Assembly: GCA_963975425.1 (NCBI GenBank)
Contig: CAXBGS010000020.1
Coordinates: 1-64,000 of the forward strand
Source of the DNA: CAXBGS01 sp963975425
GTDB lineage: Bacteria > Planctomycetota > Planctomycetia > Pirellulales > Pirellulaceae
Reading direction: 5' to 3'
Length of the DNA stretch: 64,000 nt
A model generated the notes under the pieces. The model searched no databases, was not told where the DNA came from, and was given only the letters and a program-made list of their open reading frames with translations. Positions 9,296 through 18,817 of this stretch are shown piece after piece (the first letter of the stretch is position 1; every line of letters begins with the position of its first letter). The position numbers and the translations under genes are program-made.

Positions 9296-10346
9296 CGGTG
9301 ACTTCCATCTTCAGTTCACGCAGCAAGAAGCCGTATATCTTCTTGATAATCGGTGTGCCCTCGTGTTTCGCTCCCCACGCCGAATGCCCGAGGCCATCCA
9401 ACGTGTAAAGTTCGAGATTGGCTTTGTATTTTTGTTTCAGTTCGATCGCATTACTGTACGGGACCCGCGTGTCTTCGGTTCCATGAATGATCATCAGCGG
9501 AGCGTCGTTGGGATCGAATCGGTTGCGACCATCGAATCGTTCCAGCAGGTCAAGAAGTAAGCCGGATCCCCAATGGCTGATGACAGCCTGTACGCTAGCC
9601 GATTGTTCGGGATGGCTCTGTTCCAGCAGCTTTCTTTCTGCGGGATTGTCCATCAGTTCATCCCGAAAGTCTTCTTCGTCAGACGCTCCCAATGCGACCG
9701 AGATATACGCGCCCGCGGATCCTCCATAAGCCACAATGTAATTGGGATCGATTCGGTACTTCGATGCGTTCGCGCGAATCCAACGAATCGCCGCCTTGGC
9801 ATCTCTTGTCGCGGAATAGGTCGGTCGATTGTCAGGCCAGCCTTTCGGCGCAATCGCTTGGTCGCCAAACAACCGGTAATTGATCGAGAAGCATACCCAC
9901 CCGCGCTGCGCGAAGTACTGAGCGCCGTTTACCATCGAACCCATCAGCGAATCGCCGGTCCAAAATCCACCTCCGTGAATGAGCACAACGACGGGCCGAT
10001 TCTGTTGGTGGTCGTCGTTAGGCTGGTAGACGTCAAGCGTCAGGTTGCGTGGAAAGCAACGCGTATTGTCGGACGGGTGGTAGATCATTCCTTGCCCGTA
10101 CGGCTCGCCGCGTGTGACGGTGACCTCGTAAATCGCCTGATTGGCGACCGGGCCGAGCGTGCCAGGCGATCCATCGCCGTCCGATTTGATCCGCGATTGA
10201 TCCGCATTCGCCACCGACGAACGTTGGGATTGATTTGTACCTGGAACATCGTCCGCATTGGACGTGTTGCTCAGCGTCATGCTGGACGTCACCACAACGC
10301 TAAATACAAAACGACATGCTGTCCGTCCAATCGTGTCTGGTGACAT
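9288..10346 (-). CDS. Alpha/beta hydrolase of the BD-FAE/carboxylesterase type
   Basis: The 352-residue protein carries an N-terminal signal or anchor. Its catalytic domain has the oxyanion HGGG motif (VVLIHGGGFWTGDS), the nucleophile elbow GGSAGAY, the acid loop IIHGTEDTRVP and the catalytic His in GLGHSAWG. The arrangement matches bifunctional feruloyl and acetyl-xylan esterase-like hydrolases (dienelactone hydrolase fold). It probably removes ester groups from sugars. It overlaps the downstream sulfatase by 8 bases, so both should be translated from one mRNA. Desulfation plus deacylation of the same decorated glycan is a reasonable inference. Confidence 0.9.
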   Translation of the reverse strand: MSPDTIGRTACRFVFSVVVTSSMTLSNTSNADDVPGTNQSQRSSVANADQSRIKSDGDGSPGTLGPVANQAIYEVTVTRGEPYGQGMIYHPSDNTRCFPRNLTLDVYQPNDDHQQNRPVVVLIHGGGFWTGDSLMGSMVNGAQYFAQRGWVCFSINYRLFGDQAIAPKGWPDNRPTYSATRDAKAAIRWIRANASKYRIDPNYIVAYGGSAGAYISVALGASDEEDFRDELMDNPAERKLLEQSHPEQSASVQAVISHWGSGLLLDLLERFDGRNRFDPNDAPLMIIHGTEDTRVPYSNAIELKQKYKANLELYTLDGLGHSAWGAKHEGTPIIKKIYGFLLRELKMEVTDG

Positions 10347-10882
10347 CGAAGACCCTGTGCGAATAATAGATTTGATGATCGCTGACCGATGTGAAACTTA
10401 AAGCCAACGCGTTTCGGCTGAAAATACGCGGCATTCTGCCAAGCGTTTGAGAATCCATTGTAGTTAGTTCACCCGAACCGCCCAAGGGTTCGCCAATGGT
10501 CGATGTTCAGACCTGCGAATCAGTCGGTCGGAAACAAAGGAAGCAACATGCACGTAAGCATTGCAATTGCCCGATCAACCTAAACGGGCTCGTTCACGTG
10601 GCCAACTTGTTATCCAAGACGGCCGCGAAATGCGAATTGGTCTCGCACTGACAGCGTCGAGGCGCTGCAACGTGGGGCATGAACGGTGGTGAATCGCGGC
10701 GACTGTTGCCATAAGTTTCGCTCAACGTCAGGTTCTGCTTGACGTCCGAATGTATTCCTCGTCGCTTGATGTCGAATCTTTGGCTCCTAACACATTCTCG
10801 TTCCTCATCTTTTCAACCGACGTCAATTCGCGACAATGTTCGTCCGATCCCCACGACTAATTTGCTAACTAGCGAAAACGAA
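10347..10882. other. Intergenic, nothing recognised
   Basis: This is the divergent gap between the esterase and the PhnA-like gene. I see no gene, RNA or clear operator. In-frame sequence upstream of 10883 lacks family similarity, so the zinc-ribbon gene is taken to start at 10883. Confidence 0.5.
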
Positions 10883-11215
10883 ATGAGTGACCTACCCAAC
10901 TGCCCGCAATGTGACGGCGAATACACTTACGAAGATGGTCCGCTGCTGGTCTGCCCGACGTGCGCCCATGAGTGGTCGCCTGCCGAAGAGGCTGCCGCGG
11001 CGGAGGACGACGCAACTCGTGATGCCAATGGCAATGTGCTTGAAAATGGCGATACCGTCACGGTCTTGAAGGACCTGAAATTCAACGGTGGCGTTGTCAA
11101 GGTCGGTACGAAGGTGAAAAACATTCGTATCGTCGACGGCGATCACGATATCGATTGTAAGATCGACGGCATCGGTGCAATGTCACTGAAATCCCAGTTC
11201 GTCAAAAAGGCCTGA
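10883..11215 (+). CDS. PhnA/YjdM-like zinc ribbon protein
   Basis: The 110-residue protein matches the PhnA/YjdM family along its length. It has an N-terminal zinc ribbon (CPQCDGEYTYEDG then CPTCAHEW), an acidic Ala-Glu linker, and a small C-terminal SH3-like barrel (GDTVTVLKDLKFNGG, DIDCKIDGIGAMSLKSQFVKK). The family was named for alkylphosphonate use, but its molecular role is unsettled and it is not the PhnA hydrolase proper. I chose the ATG at 10883 because homologs begin at MSDLPNCPQC and the upstream frame is not protein-like. It stands alone. Confidence 0.9.
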   Translation: MSDLPNCPQCDGEYTYEDGPLLVCPTCAHEWSPAEEAAAAEDDATRDANGNVLENGDTVTVLKDLKFNGGVVKVGTKVKNIRIVDGDHDIDCKIDGIGAMSLKSQFVKKA

Positions 11216-11403
11216 ATATCCAACGGGACCAGATGTGCATCAGTCGCACAGACGTTGATTCCAATCTTTCTTGGGGCACTTGTTGATCGCGTCCCAGCAG
11301 GGTCAAAAGCGATGGGGCGTCGGAAATGGCGATGGCTCGCCGTTCGGGCATTCGTTGATGCCTATGCGAATCAAGTCCGAGGCAACTTTTTAATTCATCA
11401 ACT

Positions 11404-11967
11404 TCACTCTTTGGATTCCGAATTCAGTTTGTCGAGTGAATGTCGGATCGCTCCCAACAGTTTCTTGGATGCATTGATCGAGAAACGATAGGTATCCGTT
11501 TTGTCTTTGTTCTTGCTTTCCAGTTGAAGGAAGCGATTGCCCTGGTCGTTTGCGAACGTCAGTGCCCAGTCAGCTTGCTTGAGTCCAGTCTTGATTGGAA
11601 TTCGTTTTCCCTTTGGCTCCGCTTTCACTGCGCTCTCGAATGCTTTGATGAAATTCAGTGTTTGTTCCTGATTCATCAACAGCATGCCGCCCGGTGGAGT
11701 CGCGTCGTTTGGTTTTGCAGGTACGATCAGCGAAAGCTGAACCGATGGATCGAAACCATCCCAGTGAGTTTGGTTGACGTAGGTGTAACCCGTTCGCGAT
11801 AAGCCCAGATGGACAAACGGAGATGGGTCGCCCAGTCGCGTTGCGCCCCCAGCAACCACCGAATGAACGCTGGGGTCAAAAGTATCGTCATCAGGGTGCC
11901 AATCGTCCGCGAATACGATGGTCGAAGTGACGCAGAATATTAGTAGTGTGCCAAACAAGAGCCTCAC
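11404..11967 (-). CDS. Secreted protein of unknown function
   Basis: A 187-residue protein with a clear signal peptide (MRLLFGTLLIFCVTSTIVFA, cleavage before DDW). I do not recognise a domain. The mature part has a His/Asp-rich start (DDWHPDDDTFDPSVHSV), a Trp-containing central region and a Lys-rich C-terminal half that looks alpha/beta in pattern. No cysteines occur in the mature chain. It converges with the PhnA-like gene and shows no operon partner. Codon use and the clean signal peptide support a real gene. Confidence 0.7.
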   Translation of the reverse strand: MRLLFGTLLIFCVTSTIVFADDWHPDDDTFDPSVHSVVAGGATRLGDPSPFVHLGLSRTGYTYVNQTHWDGFDPSVQLSLIVPAKPNDATPPGGMLLMNQEQTLNFIKAFESAVKAEPKGKRIPIKTGLKQADWALTFANDQGNRFLQLESKNKDKTDTYRFSINASKKLLGAIRHSLDKLNSESKE

Positions 11968-12515
11968 AAGACAAACCTTTTATTTTGTGGGTGCGAAGTC
12001 GTGATTAATTCATGATTAGACGGTGAAGCTAAGGCCAACGTAACTAACCGCCGTTAAACGCATTCGGGGCACGTTGGTCAGGGGGCTGTAACAACGCCGA
12101 CGTTGATGCATGATAATCTAATTTCAGTGAATGATTGAACGATACTGTGTTAGTCGAAGTGCGAAAATGATGGGGCCGCATCGCCGTCAGGTACCATGCA
12201 ACTGGCCTTGCGAAACCCGGTCGCATTCATCGCGAAGCGGCGCAGCGACACGAGTCATCGACCATGAAAATGGGACGAGGTACGCGCGCGTGCGATTTCA
12301 TCTGAGGTCGTCTCTCGAATCGAGAAATCTGATTTAGAGGGACGCGACTAATTCTGCTGTCCATAGCCACTTGCTTTATGGTGGCTTGCAAACCTGAACG
12401 AAGGTGACTTGTTTGGCATACTCTTTGCCGACAATCGTGTTCGAGTCTCGCTTCAAGCTTGACTGAATCTGCCCCACGGTATTGACAGAATTCCAAAGGC
12501 GACAGGTAACCAATC
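11968..12515. other. Intergenic, nothing recognised
   Basis: Divergent gap between the secreted unknown and the Pmp3 gene. I see no gene, RNA or repeat I can support. Confidence 0.5.
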
Positions 12516-12698
12516 ATGAGCTACATACGACTATTAGTTGCGTTTCTCTTGCCACCGATTTCAGTATACATGCAGTTCGGTATCGGAAAGTATTTCTGGC
12601 TGAATGTGGTCCTCACCCTGCTCGGGTTTGTGCCCGGCATGCTGCACGCCGTCTACACAATGGCTTCGCGTCCGCCAGGTCTGGTAAACCTCGAGTAG
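12516..12698 (+). CDS. Pmp3/YqaE family small membrane protein
   Basis: The 60-residue hydrophobic protein has the two-helix layout of Pmp3/YqaE proteins: a first helix with LLPPISVYMQFGIGKYFWLN and a second with LTLLGFVPGMLHAVYTM. The family sits in the inner membrane and is induced by salt, cold or other membrane stress in many organisms; its mechanism is unresolved. It is monocistronic here. The start has AGG about ten bases upstream. Confidence 0.9.
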   Translation: MSYIRLLVAFLLPPISVYMQFGIGKYFWLNVVLTLLGFVPGMLHAVYTMASRPPGLVNLE

Positions 12699-13216
12699 CA
12701 ACGGTGCAAACAATTAGCAATTGCTAGGTAGGGCGTCGATTTACGCAGCCGACCTGATTCGGATGCCACCACTTCGGGCGTTTAGAACGCAGCTTGGTCA
12801 GTATCGTTTCTTTAGTCTTGTGATTCGGTTTTGGACTCCACGGACATCGGCCCCATGTTGAATTCTTTTGCCAGGATGTTCATGGGCGGCACGTGGGATG
12901 AACGCGTGGAACAAGGTTTGCTTGGTCTGCGGATTGTTTATGTAGCTCTCGCTAATCCAGCCCATGATCTTGCGGACAAACTTTGACGAGCCAGTGCAAT
13001 CTTAGCGAGACGGTGCAGCAGCCACGCTGCAATATCTTGATCGCCTTTTGTTACGAGAATTTCGTATCGCCCGTGCCGGAAATTCGTTAGCCGTCGCTTC
13101 AACCGCCAGCAAGTTAATAGCGATCCCGACTGCTAGAAATCACATTGCACGACAACTCTGCTCTGTAACTTTGCACAACCGCTTCCCGGCAAATCACCAG
13201 TCAATCTGATCGACCC
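12699..13216. other. Intergenic with a possible decayed minus-strand frame
   Basis: On the minus strand, protein-like stretches occur in different frames: an Arg/Leu-rich segment (about 13090-12980), then GWISESYINNPQTKQTLFHA (about 12970-12900), then a short frame starting MNILAKEFNMGP (about 12897-12826). No single frame spans them. This looks like a frameshifted remnant, but I cannot name the ancestor. Confidence 0.3.
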
Positions 13217-14140
13217 ATGAACGAGATGCCATCGCAATCAGCGCTCGATCCAGCCGGCAAGGGCGCCGAGGCGATTGCACAGTTGTTTTACGTCATGACA
13301 GTCGGAGCCGTGATCATTTGGACCGTCGTGATGGGCCTCGCGTTGTATGCCGTCGTGCGTCCTGGCCAACATAATGTCAAGCGAACACGATCGCTGGTGA
13401 TCGGCGGCGGGGCGGTGTTTCCGATTGTAGTCTTGACTTCGCTGCTGACGTACGGATTGTCATTGATGCCGGAACTGCAGCGACCGGCACCTCATGGCAG
13501 CCAAGTGGTGGAAGTTGCTGGTGTCCGATGGTGGTGGAGGGTTGTCTATCGTCTGCCAGACGGATCACGCGTGGAAACCGCGAATGAGATTCATTTACCC
13601 GTCGGCGAACCGGTCGAGTTTAAGCTCACGAGCGAGGATGTGATCCATTCGTTCTGGATTCCATCGCTGGGTGGCAAGATGGACATGATGCCTGGCCGAG
13701 AAAACCGTTTGAAGCTCTTTCCGACCAAGGTTGGGCGCTATCGCGGTGTTTGTGCTGAGTTTTGTGGAACGGCGCATACGCAGATGACGTTCGAGGTGGT
13801 CGTCGAGTCTCGATCGGACTTTGAAATCTGGCTCGCAAATCTTCGTTCAAGGTCTCAAACGAACACGCACGACGGCCACATCGTGTTTTTGCAGCGGGGA
13901 TGCGGCGCGTGCCATACCGTTCGCGGAACCCAGGCGGATGGATCACTTGGCCCGGACCTGACCGGGTTTGGTCGTCGGCGATCTATCGGTGCAACGGCGA
14001 TGAAGAATACGCCAAAGAACTTAGCACGCTGGATTCGCAGCACGCACCGCGTGAAACCAGGAGTCGAGATGCCAGCGTTTGAATCAATCGGCACGGATGA
14101 GCTTGACGTTTTGGTGGATTACCTGGGGACGCTTCAATGA
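13217..14140 (+). CDS. ctaC: Cytochrome c oxidase subunit II with C-terminal cytochrome c domain
   Basis: The 307-residue membrane protein has two N-terminal transmembrane helices (about 22-46 and 60-80) and then a CuA cupredoxin domain. The CuA ligands are all visible: the His in VIHSFWIP and C-x-E-x-C-x3-H-x2-M in CAEFCGTAHTQM. A fused C-terminal cytochrome c follows, with CGACH near residue 230 and an axial Met in VEMPAFES. This is the caa3-type layout, in which electrons pass from the fused heme c to CuA and on to subunit I. It is the first gene of a five-gene operon; the subunit I gene begins within 22 bases of its stop. Confidence 0.95.
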   Translation: MNEMPSQSALDPAGKGAEAIAQLFYVMTVGAVIIWTVVMGLALYAVVRPGQHNVKRTRSLVIGGGAVFPIVVLTSLLTYGLSLMPELQRPAPHGSQVVEVAGVRWWWRVVYRLPDGSRVETANEIHLPVGEPVEFKLTSEDVIHSFWIPSLGGKMDMMPGRENRLKLFPTKVGRYRGVCAEFCGTAHTQMTFEVVVESRSDFEIWLANLRSRSQTNTHDGHIVFLQRGCGACHTVRGTQADGSLGPDLTGFGRRRSIGATAMKNTPKNLARWIRSTHRVKPGVEMPAFESIGTDELDVLVDYLGTLQ

Positions 14141-14161
14141 CAATTGCCTGGGTCAGCGATC

Positions 14162-16660
14162 ATGGATGAGCAAGCCGAACGCCTGCTCAAGGCATGGGAA
14201 ACTCCCAAGGGTTGGCGCTACTGGTCGGCCGTGAACAACAGCGAAGTTGGGTTGTGGTACACCCTCACGGCGTTTGCGTTTCTGCTGTTCGGTGGTGTGC
14301 TTGCGTTGATCATGCGGGTCCAGCTGGCCGTTCCCAATAACGACTGGCTATCCCCGGATCAGTACAACCAAATCTTTACGATGCACGGCAGCGTCATGAT
14401 GTTCTTGTTCGCGGTGCCGATTCTCGAAGCGCTCGCGATCCTGTTGTTGCCCCAGATGATGGGCGCGCGTGATCTGCCGTTTCCGCGGCTATCGGCTTAT
14501 GGGTATTGGTGTTTCTTGATCGGCGGACTTTTCGTTTGCGGATCGCTGTTCTTTGGCGTTGGTCCTCGCGGCGGTTGGTTCATGTATCCGCCGATGACGA
14601 CCGAGTACCACAACGATATTGGGCCCGACATCTGGTTACTGGGGTTGTCGTTCATCGAGATTGCATCGATTGCCGCAGCGGTTGAATTGATTGTGGGTGT
14701 GTTGAAGTGTCGACCGCCGGGCATGCGACTAAATCTGATGCCGCTCTACGCGTGGTACGTCCTGGTGGTCGCGGTCATGATTCTGTTCGCGTTTCCTCCG
14801 TTGATTGCGGGCGACGTGTTGATGGAACTGGAACGGGCGCTCGACTGGCCGTTCTTTGACGTTGACCGTGGCGGCGATCCGATGTTGTGGCAGCATCTGT
14901 TTTGGATCTTTGGACACCCGGAGGTCTATATCGTTTTCTTGCCATCGATCGCTCTTGTCGCAATGATCGTCCCGACTTTCGCGCGGACTGCGATTGCCGG
15001 CTACAGTTGGGTTGTGTTGGCGGCGGTGGGGACCGGGTTCTTGAGTTTCGGCCTGTGGGTTCATCATATGTTTACCACGGGGCTGCCAGGGATCTCGATC
15101 GGAATCTTCTCGGCTGCATCCGAAGCCGTTGCGATTCCAACGGGAGTGCAAATATTTTGCTTCATCGCAACGCTACTGATCGGCAAAGTCAAGAACAGTG
15201 TGGCGTTGATGTTTGTATTGGCTGGGTTGGCGACATTCATCATCGGTGGGCTTACCGGAGTGATGGTGGCGATCGCTCCGTTCGATTACCAAGCTCACGA
15301 TACCTATTTCATTGTGGGGCACCTGCATTATGTGCTGGTCGGCGGAACAATCTTTCCGATCGTCGCTGGCTTCTATTACTACTATCCGTTTGTGACCGGC
15401 AAGCAGTTGTCTGAGCGGATGGGAACGGTCGCATTTTGGTTGATGCTGGTGGGATTCAACGTCGCGTTTTTTCCCATGCACATCGCAGGGCTAATCGGTA
15501 TGCCGCGACGAGTCTACACGTACCCGAGTGACATGGGGTTCGAACTTCCAAATTTGATTTCGTCCGTGGGAGCTGCGGTCTTGGGGTTCGGTTTCTTGGT
15601 CTTGCTTTGGGATGTCATTCGGCCCAAAGGTCACCAGCCACTGGTTCGACGCAACCTTTGGAATGCGGGGACGTTGGAATGGAGCGGTGAGGTCCCGGAT
15701 AAGCCATGGGGCATTCGATCGATTCCCATAATCTCGAAACGCTACCCGATTTGGGAACAGGAAAATCTGCTAGCTGACATCGATGCGGGGCGATTCTATT
15801 TGCCTGATGCCGAGGAAGGCCTTCGCGAGACCTTGGTCACGAGTACGGTCGATGCTCAACCGGTTCAGTGCTTGCGCGTTCCAGGACCAACGTTCTTGAC
15901 GCTTTTCGCGGCAGTGTTTACCGGTGGCATTTTTATCTTTTCAACCTATCACTGGTGGATTGCGGCTGGTGTTAGTTCTGTACTTTCGTTCGTAACGATC
16001 ATTACTTGGTTGTGGACCGGAACGGCCCTCATCCCTGAAAAAGACAACAAGCATGTGGGGCTGTCACTGACGCTTCCAACGTATGTATCTGGCCCAAGAG
16101 CCGTTGGATGGTGGGCAATGTTCATCACAATGTTGGGTGACATGACGGCCTTCATTTCGCTCGTGTTCGGATATTTTTTTTACTGGACCGTTCACGATAC
16201 GTTTCCACCTTCGCAATTCGAGGGCAGGGTTGTCGCGGGGCCGGGTTTGTTCTGGCCACTGGTGTCGGTTGGCATGGGGGCGCTGACTTGGTTTACCGTT
16301 GTGTTCACTCGACGATTAAACCGCCAGGATCGTCCTCTGGCTTTCTACGTGTGGTTGTGTGTTGCGGTCGCATTGGCGTTGGGTGCCGCTTCGTCACTTG
16401 CGTGGGGGCCCATTGGAAATGAGATGGACCCGACGCATCACGTTTACTCCGCAGCGGTAAGCGTGTTGGTGCTCTGGACGGTCCTGCATCTAATGGTCGG
16501 CGCGGTGATGTTGATCTATTGCGCTGCGCGCCGGTTGGCAGGCCGCATGGACGCACTGCACGATGCCGACATGGTTAATGTCACGCTCTATTGGCATTTT
16601 CTGGCGTTGACAATCGTGATCACGGGCTTGGTGATTTCCCTCTTTCCGTTGGTGGCATGA
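14162..16660 (+). CDS. Fused cytochrome c oxidase subunit I-III
   Basis: This 832-residue polytopic protein joins subunit I (about 1-530) to a subunit III-like region (about 640-832). Subunit I shows the CuB/Tyr motif GHPEVY near 250, the CuB His pair in WVHHMFTTG near 300, and the heme ligands in VGHLHYVL near 386. The usual FGNWxVPL segment before GAxDMxFPR is replaced by EALAILLLPQ before GARDLPFPRL. The III-like part begins near GWWAMFITMLGDMTAF. It reduces oxygen and pumps protons in the inner membrane. A TTG at 14144 is possible, but the ATG at 14162 is preferred. The stop overlaps the next gene's ATG. Confidence 0.93.
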   Translation: MDEQAERLLKAWETPKGWRYWSAVNNSEVGLWYTLTAFAFLLFGGVLALIMRVQLAVPNNDWLSPDQYNQIFTMHGSVMMFLFAVPILEALAILLLPQMMGARDLPFPRLSAYGYWCFLIGGLFVCGSLFFGVGPRGGWFMYPPMTTEYHNDIGPDIWLLGLSFIEIASIAAAVELIVGVLKCRPPGMRLNLMPLYAWYVLVVAVMILFAFPPLIAGDVLMELERALDWPFFDVDRGGDPMLWQHLFWIFGHPEVYIVFLPSIALVAMIVPTFARTAIAGYSWVVLAAVGTGFLSFGLWVHHMFTTGLPGISIGIFSAASEAVAIPTGVQIFCFIATLLIGKVKNSVALMFVLAGLATFIIGGLTGVMVAIAPFDYQAHDTYFIVGHLHYVLVGGTIFPIVAGFYYYYPFVTGKQLSERMGTVAFWLMLVGFNVAFFPMHIAGLIGMPRRVYTYPSDMGFELPNLISSVGAAVLGFGFLVLLWDVIRPKGHQPLVRRNLWNAGTLEWSGEVPDKPWGIRSIPIISKRYPIWEQENLLADIDAGRFYLPDAEEGLRETLVTSTVDAQPVQCLRVPGPTFLTLFAAVFTGGIFIFSTYHWWIAAGVSSVLSFVTIITWLWTGTALIPEKDNKHVGLSLTLPTYVSGPRAVGWWAMFITMLGDMTAFISLVFGYFFYWTVHDTFPPSQFEGRVVAGPGLFWPLVSVGMGALTWFTVVFTRRLNRQDRPLAFYVWLCVAVALALGAASSLAWGPIGNEMDPTHHVYSAAVSVLVLWTVLHLMVGAVMLIYCAARRLAGRMDALHDADMVNVTLYWHFLALTIVITGLVISLFPLVA

Positions 16661-17061
16661 TGGTCCGGGGCAAGAGCAAATATGACGAAACAGTCAGACG
16701 CCCAATCACTCAGCGGTTGTGGTGGATCGTGATTGCGCCGCTGCTCTGGGCATTACACTTTTTGGCTTGTTATGTGACGGCCGCAATTTGGTGCGAAAAG
16801 TATTCGTCGGGGGCGGACATAAGATCGCTAGGCTGGATGATCACCGCTTATTCCGTCGTGTCTTTGACCGGCATATTGATCGTAGGAACGCTAAGCTTTT
16901 GGAATCTCCCGCCCGCGGACTCGCTGGTGCCTGACGAGTTTGACGATCCTTCTGACCGATCGCATTTCCTTCATTTCACCTCGCTATTGCTGGCCGTTCT
17001 CAGCGGAATCGCAACGATCTTTACCGTACTCGTTTTTGTTCTGGTGGGGAGATGCGATTGA
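16657..17061 (+). CDS. Small membrane protein of the oxidase operon
   Basis: The 134-residue protein begins at an ATG that overlaps the oxidase stop codon (ATGA). It has three hydrophobic helices: WWIVIAPLLWALHFLACY, ITAYSVVSLTGILIVGTL and a C-terminal helix ending VLVFVLVG. I do not recognise a named domain, though position suggests an assembly or accessory subunit. It overlaps the CtaG-like gene by ten bases. Translational coupling on both sides makes a role in the oxidase likely. A subunit IV-like role is possible but unproven. Confidence 0.8.
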   Translation: MMVRGKSKYDETVRRPITQRLWWIVIAPLLWALHFLACYVTAAIWCEKYSSGADIRSLGWMITAYSVVSLTGILIVGTLSFWNLPPADSLVPDEFDDPSDRSHFLHFTSLLLAVLSGIATIFTVLVFVLVGRCD

Positions 17062-17732
17062 TGAAACTGTTCATCTGGAATTTAGGATGGCTTGTGCTGA
17101 TCGCGTCTTGGCTGGGCCCCCTGCCGCGTATGGCGCAGACTTCCTTCGCAGCTCACATGACATTGCATATGGCCGTCGTGGCGGTTGCGGCGCCGTTGCT
17201 GTCGATCGCGATGGCTGGTCTTCGTTTGGACCCGGTTCGAGTTGTACCTGGCTGGTTCTCACCGGTTCCTGCATCGATCGGTGAGCTTGCCATCGTTTGG
17301 GCTTGGCATGCGCCTGGGCTGCATCATTTTGCACGTCAATCGGTCGTCGGATTTGTCGTAGAGCAGACCATGTTTCTGGCCGCCGGGATGTGGGTTTGGC
17401 TTTCGGCATTTGGCGGACCAACTCCGCGACCTCGTGAACGCAGCGGCGCGGGTGTGATCGGATTGTTGCTAACGTCGATGCACATGACGCTATTAGGTGC
17501 ATTGCTAACGTTGTCGCCTCGATTGCTGTATTCGCATCAGCATGCTGGTGGGACTCTCGATCCGATCACTGATCAGCATTTGGGCGGAGCGGTGATGTTG
17601 ATCGTGGGTGGAATCGCATTTCTTTCCGGTGGGCTTTGGCTGATGTGGGGAATTCTGAAAGACTCGTCATTGGCATCGCTTGACAATCAGGTCAGAACCT
17701 TGTCTTTGAATCGTAATGAATCCGCGCTATGA
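17052..17732 (+). CDS. ctaG: CtaG-like cytochrome c oxidase assembly protein
   Basis: The 226-residue polytopic protein matches the caa3-type CtaG family, not the Cox11 type. His-rich motifs on membrane helices include HMTLHMAVV, WAWHAPGLHHFA and TSMHMTLLGALL, followed by a Q-H-x-G-G-x-x-x-x-x-x-D-x-x-x-G-G segment. In Bacillus the family is needed for CuA/CuB oxidase maturation, probably in copper delivery. It overlaps the preceding gene by ten bases and the following cytochrome gene by four. The ATG at 17061 is an alternative start. Confidence 0.88.
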   Translation: MRLMKLFIWNLGWLVLIASWLGPLPRMAQTSFAAHMTLHMAVVAVAAPLLSIAMAGLRLDPVRVVPGWFSPVPASIGELAIVWAWHAPGLHHFARQSVVGFVVEQTMFLAAGMWVWLSAFGGPTPRPRERSGAGVIGLLLTSMHMTLLGALLTLSPRLLYSHQHAGGTLDPITDQHLGGAVMLIVGGIAFLSGGLWLMWGILKDSSLASLDNQVRTLSLNRNESAL

Positions 17733-18817
17733 AAAAGTTCGATTTCGTAAATAAGGTCAAACCGCTTGCGATCATGATGGCTGTCGTGGGATCGATCGGC
17801 GCCCTGACTTTGGTTTCCGGTGTCGTTCCGGTCAATGCGAGCAGCGGTCACTGGGCGATCACCAAATGGTTGCTCGACTTTGCCAGCGATCGCTCGGTTG
17901 ACTTTCATTCCGATGGGATCAAGGTCCCGGATTTGAACGAGCCGGGACTCGTCGAGCTGGGGGCTTCGACTTACGAACAAAACTGTAGCTTCTGTCACGG
18001 TCGACCAGGTGTTAATCAGCCGCCGGTTGCGCGAGGGATGACGCCAACACCTCCATATCTTGCGGGATCGCTGGAAGGCAAAAAGTCACGAGAGCTTTTC
18101 TATATCGTTAAACACGGGATCAAGTTCGCAGGGATGCCTGCATGGCCAACACCAAACAATGACGATGAGATTTGGCCCGTCATTGCGTTCTTGGACAAAA
18201 TACGATCGCTCGATGCTGCTGAGTATCGGCGCCTGATTCGAATTGCAGAACAACCTTCTCTGTACGAACGTTGTCAAGCATGCCATGGTGATGAACACAT
18301 GTCGCCAGTGAGCAAACGTGTGCCGGCATTGTCAGGACAAAATGAGACCTATCTTCGCAATTCGTTACTGGCTTATCGGGACGCAACTCGTTCCAGCGGA
18401 ATCATGATGCAAGCGACTCATGGGCTGACGGACGAACAGATCGATCGGTTGGCACGTTTGTATTCGTCGCAGAAGCCAGCCCCGCAGCGAGAAACCAATG
18501 CAAAGCTGCAACATGAAATTGATGAAGGACGACGACTGGCACAGCGGGGTGACCGTCAGCAGAAAATACCGTCCTGCGTCGATTGCCATGGTCCGAATCA
18601 GCCGACACAGAATCCCGAGTACCCAAGCCTCGCGGGGCAATCCGCGCGCTACATCGAACAGCAATTGTATCGCTTTGCAAGAAGGGGCCGCGGCGGTTTA
18701 GCAAGCGCAAAGCTCATGCATCCCATCGCGGACAAGCTAAACAGCGCGCAGCGTCGATCTCTAGCAGCCTACTACGCCTCCATCGTCCGTGACGAAACCA
18801 AGAACGATTGGCAGTGA
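17729..18817 (+). CDS. Triheme cytochrome c, last gene of the oxidase operon
   Basis: The 362-residue exported protein has an N-terminal signal anchor (about 12-37) and three CXXCH sites: CSFCH near 86, CQACH near 180 and CVDCH near 284. The first domain is a class I monoheme type with a Met ligand in AGMPAWP. The last two resemble the tandem domains of cytochrome c4 (VPALSGQNETYL and YPSLAGQSARYI). It probably carries electrons from the quinol side to the fused subunit II heme. Its ATG overlaps the CtaG stop, so it should be made with the oxidase. Confidence 0.92.
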   Translation: MKKFDFVNKVKPLAIMMAVVGSIGALTLVSGVVPVNASSGHWAITKWLLDFASDRSVDFHSDGIKVPDLNEPGLVELGASTYEQNCSFCHGRPGVNQPPVARGMTPTPPYLAGSLEGKKSRELFYIVKHGIKFAGMPAWPTPNNDDEIWPVIAFLDKIRSLDAAEYRRLIRIAEQPSLYERCQACHGDEHMSPVSKRVPALSGQNETYLRNSLLAYRDATRSSGIMMQATHGLTDEQIDRLARLYSSQKPAPQRETNAKLQHEIDEGRRLAQRGDRQQKIPSCVDCHGPNQPTQNPEYPSLAGQSARYIEQQLYRFARRGRGGLASAKLMHPIADKLNSAQRRSLAAYYASIVRDETKNDWQ

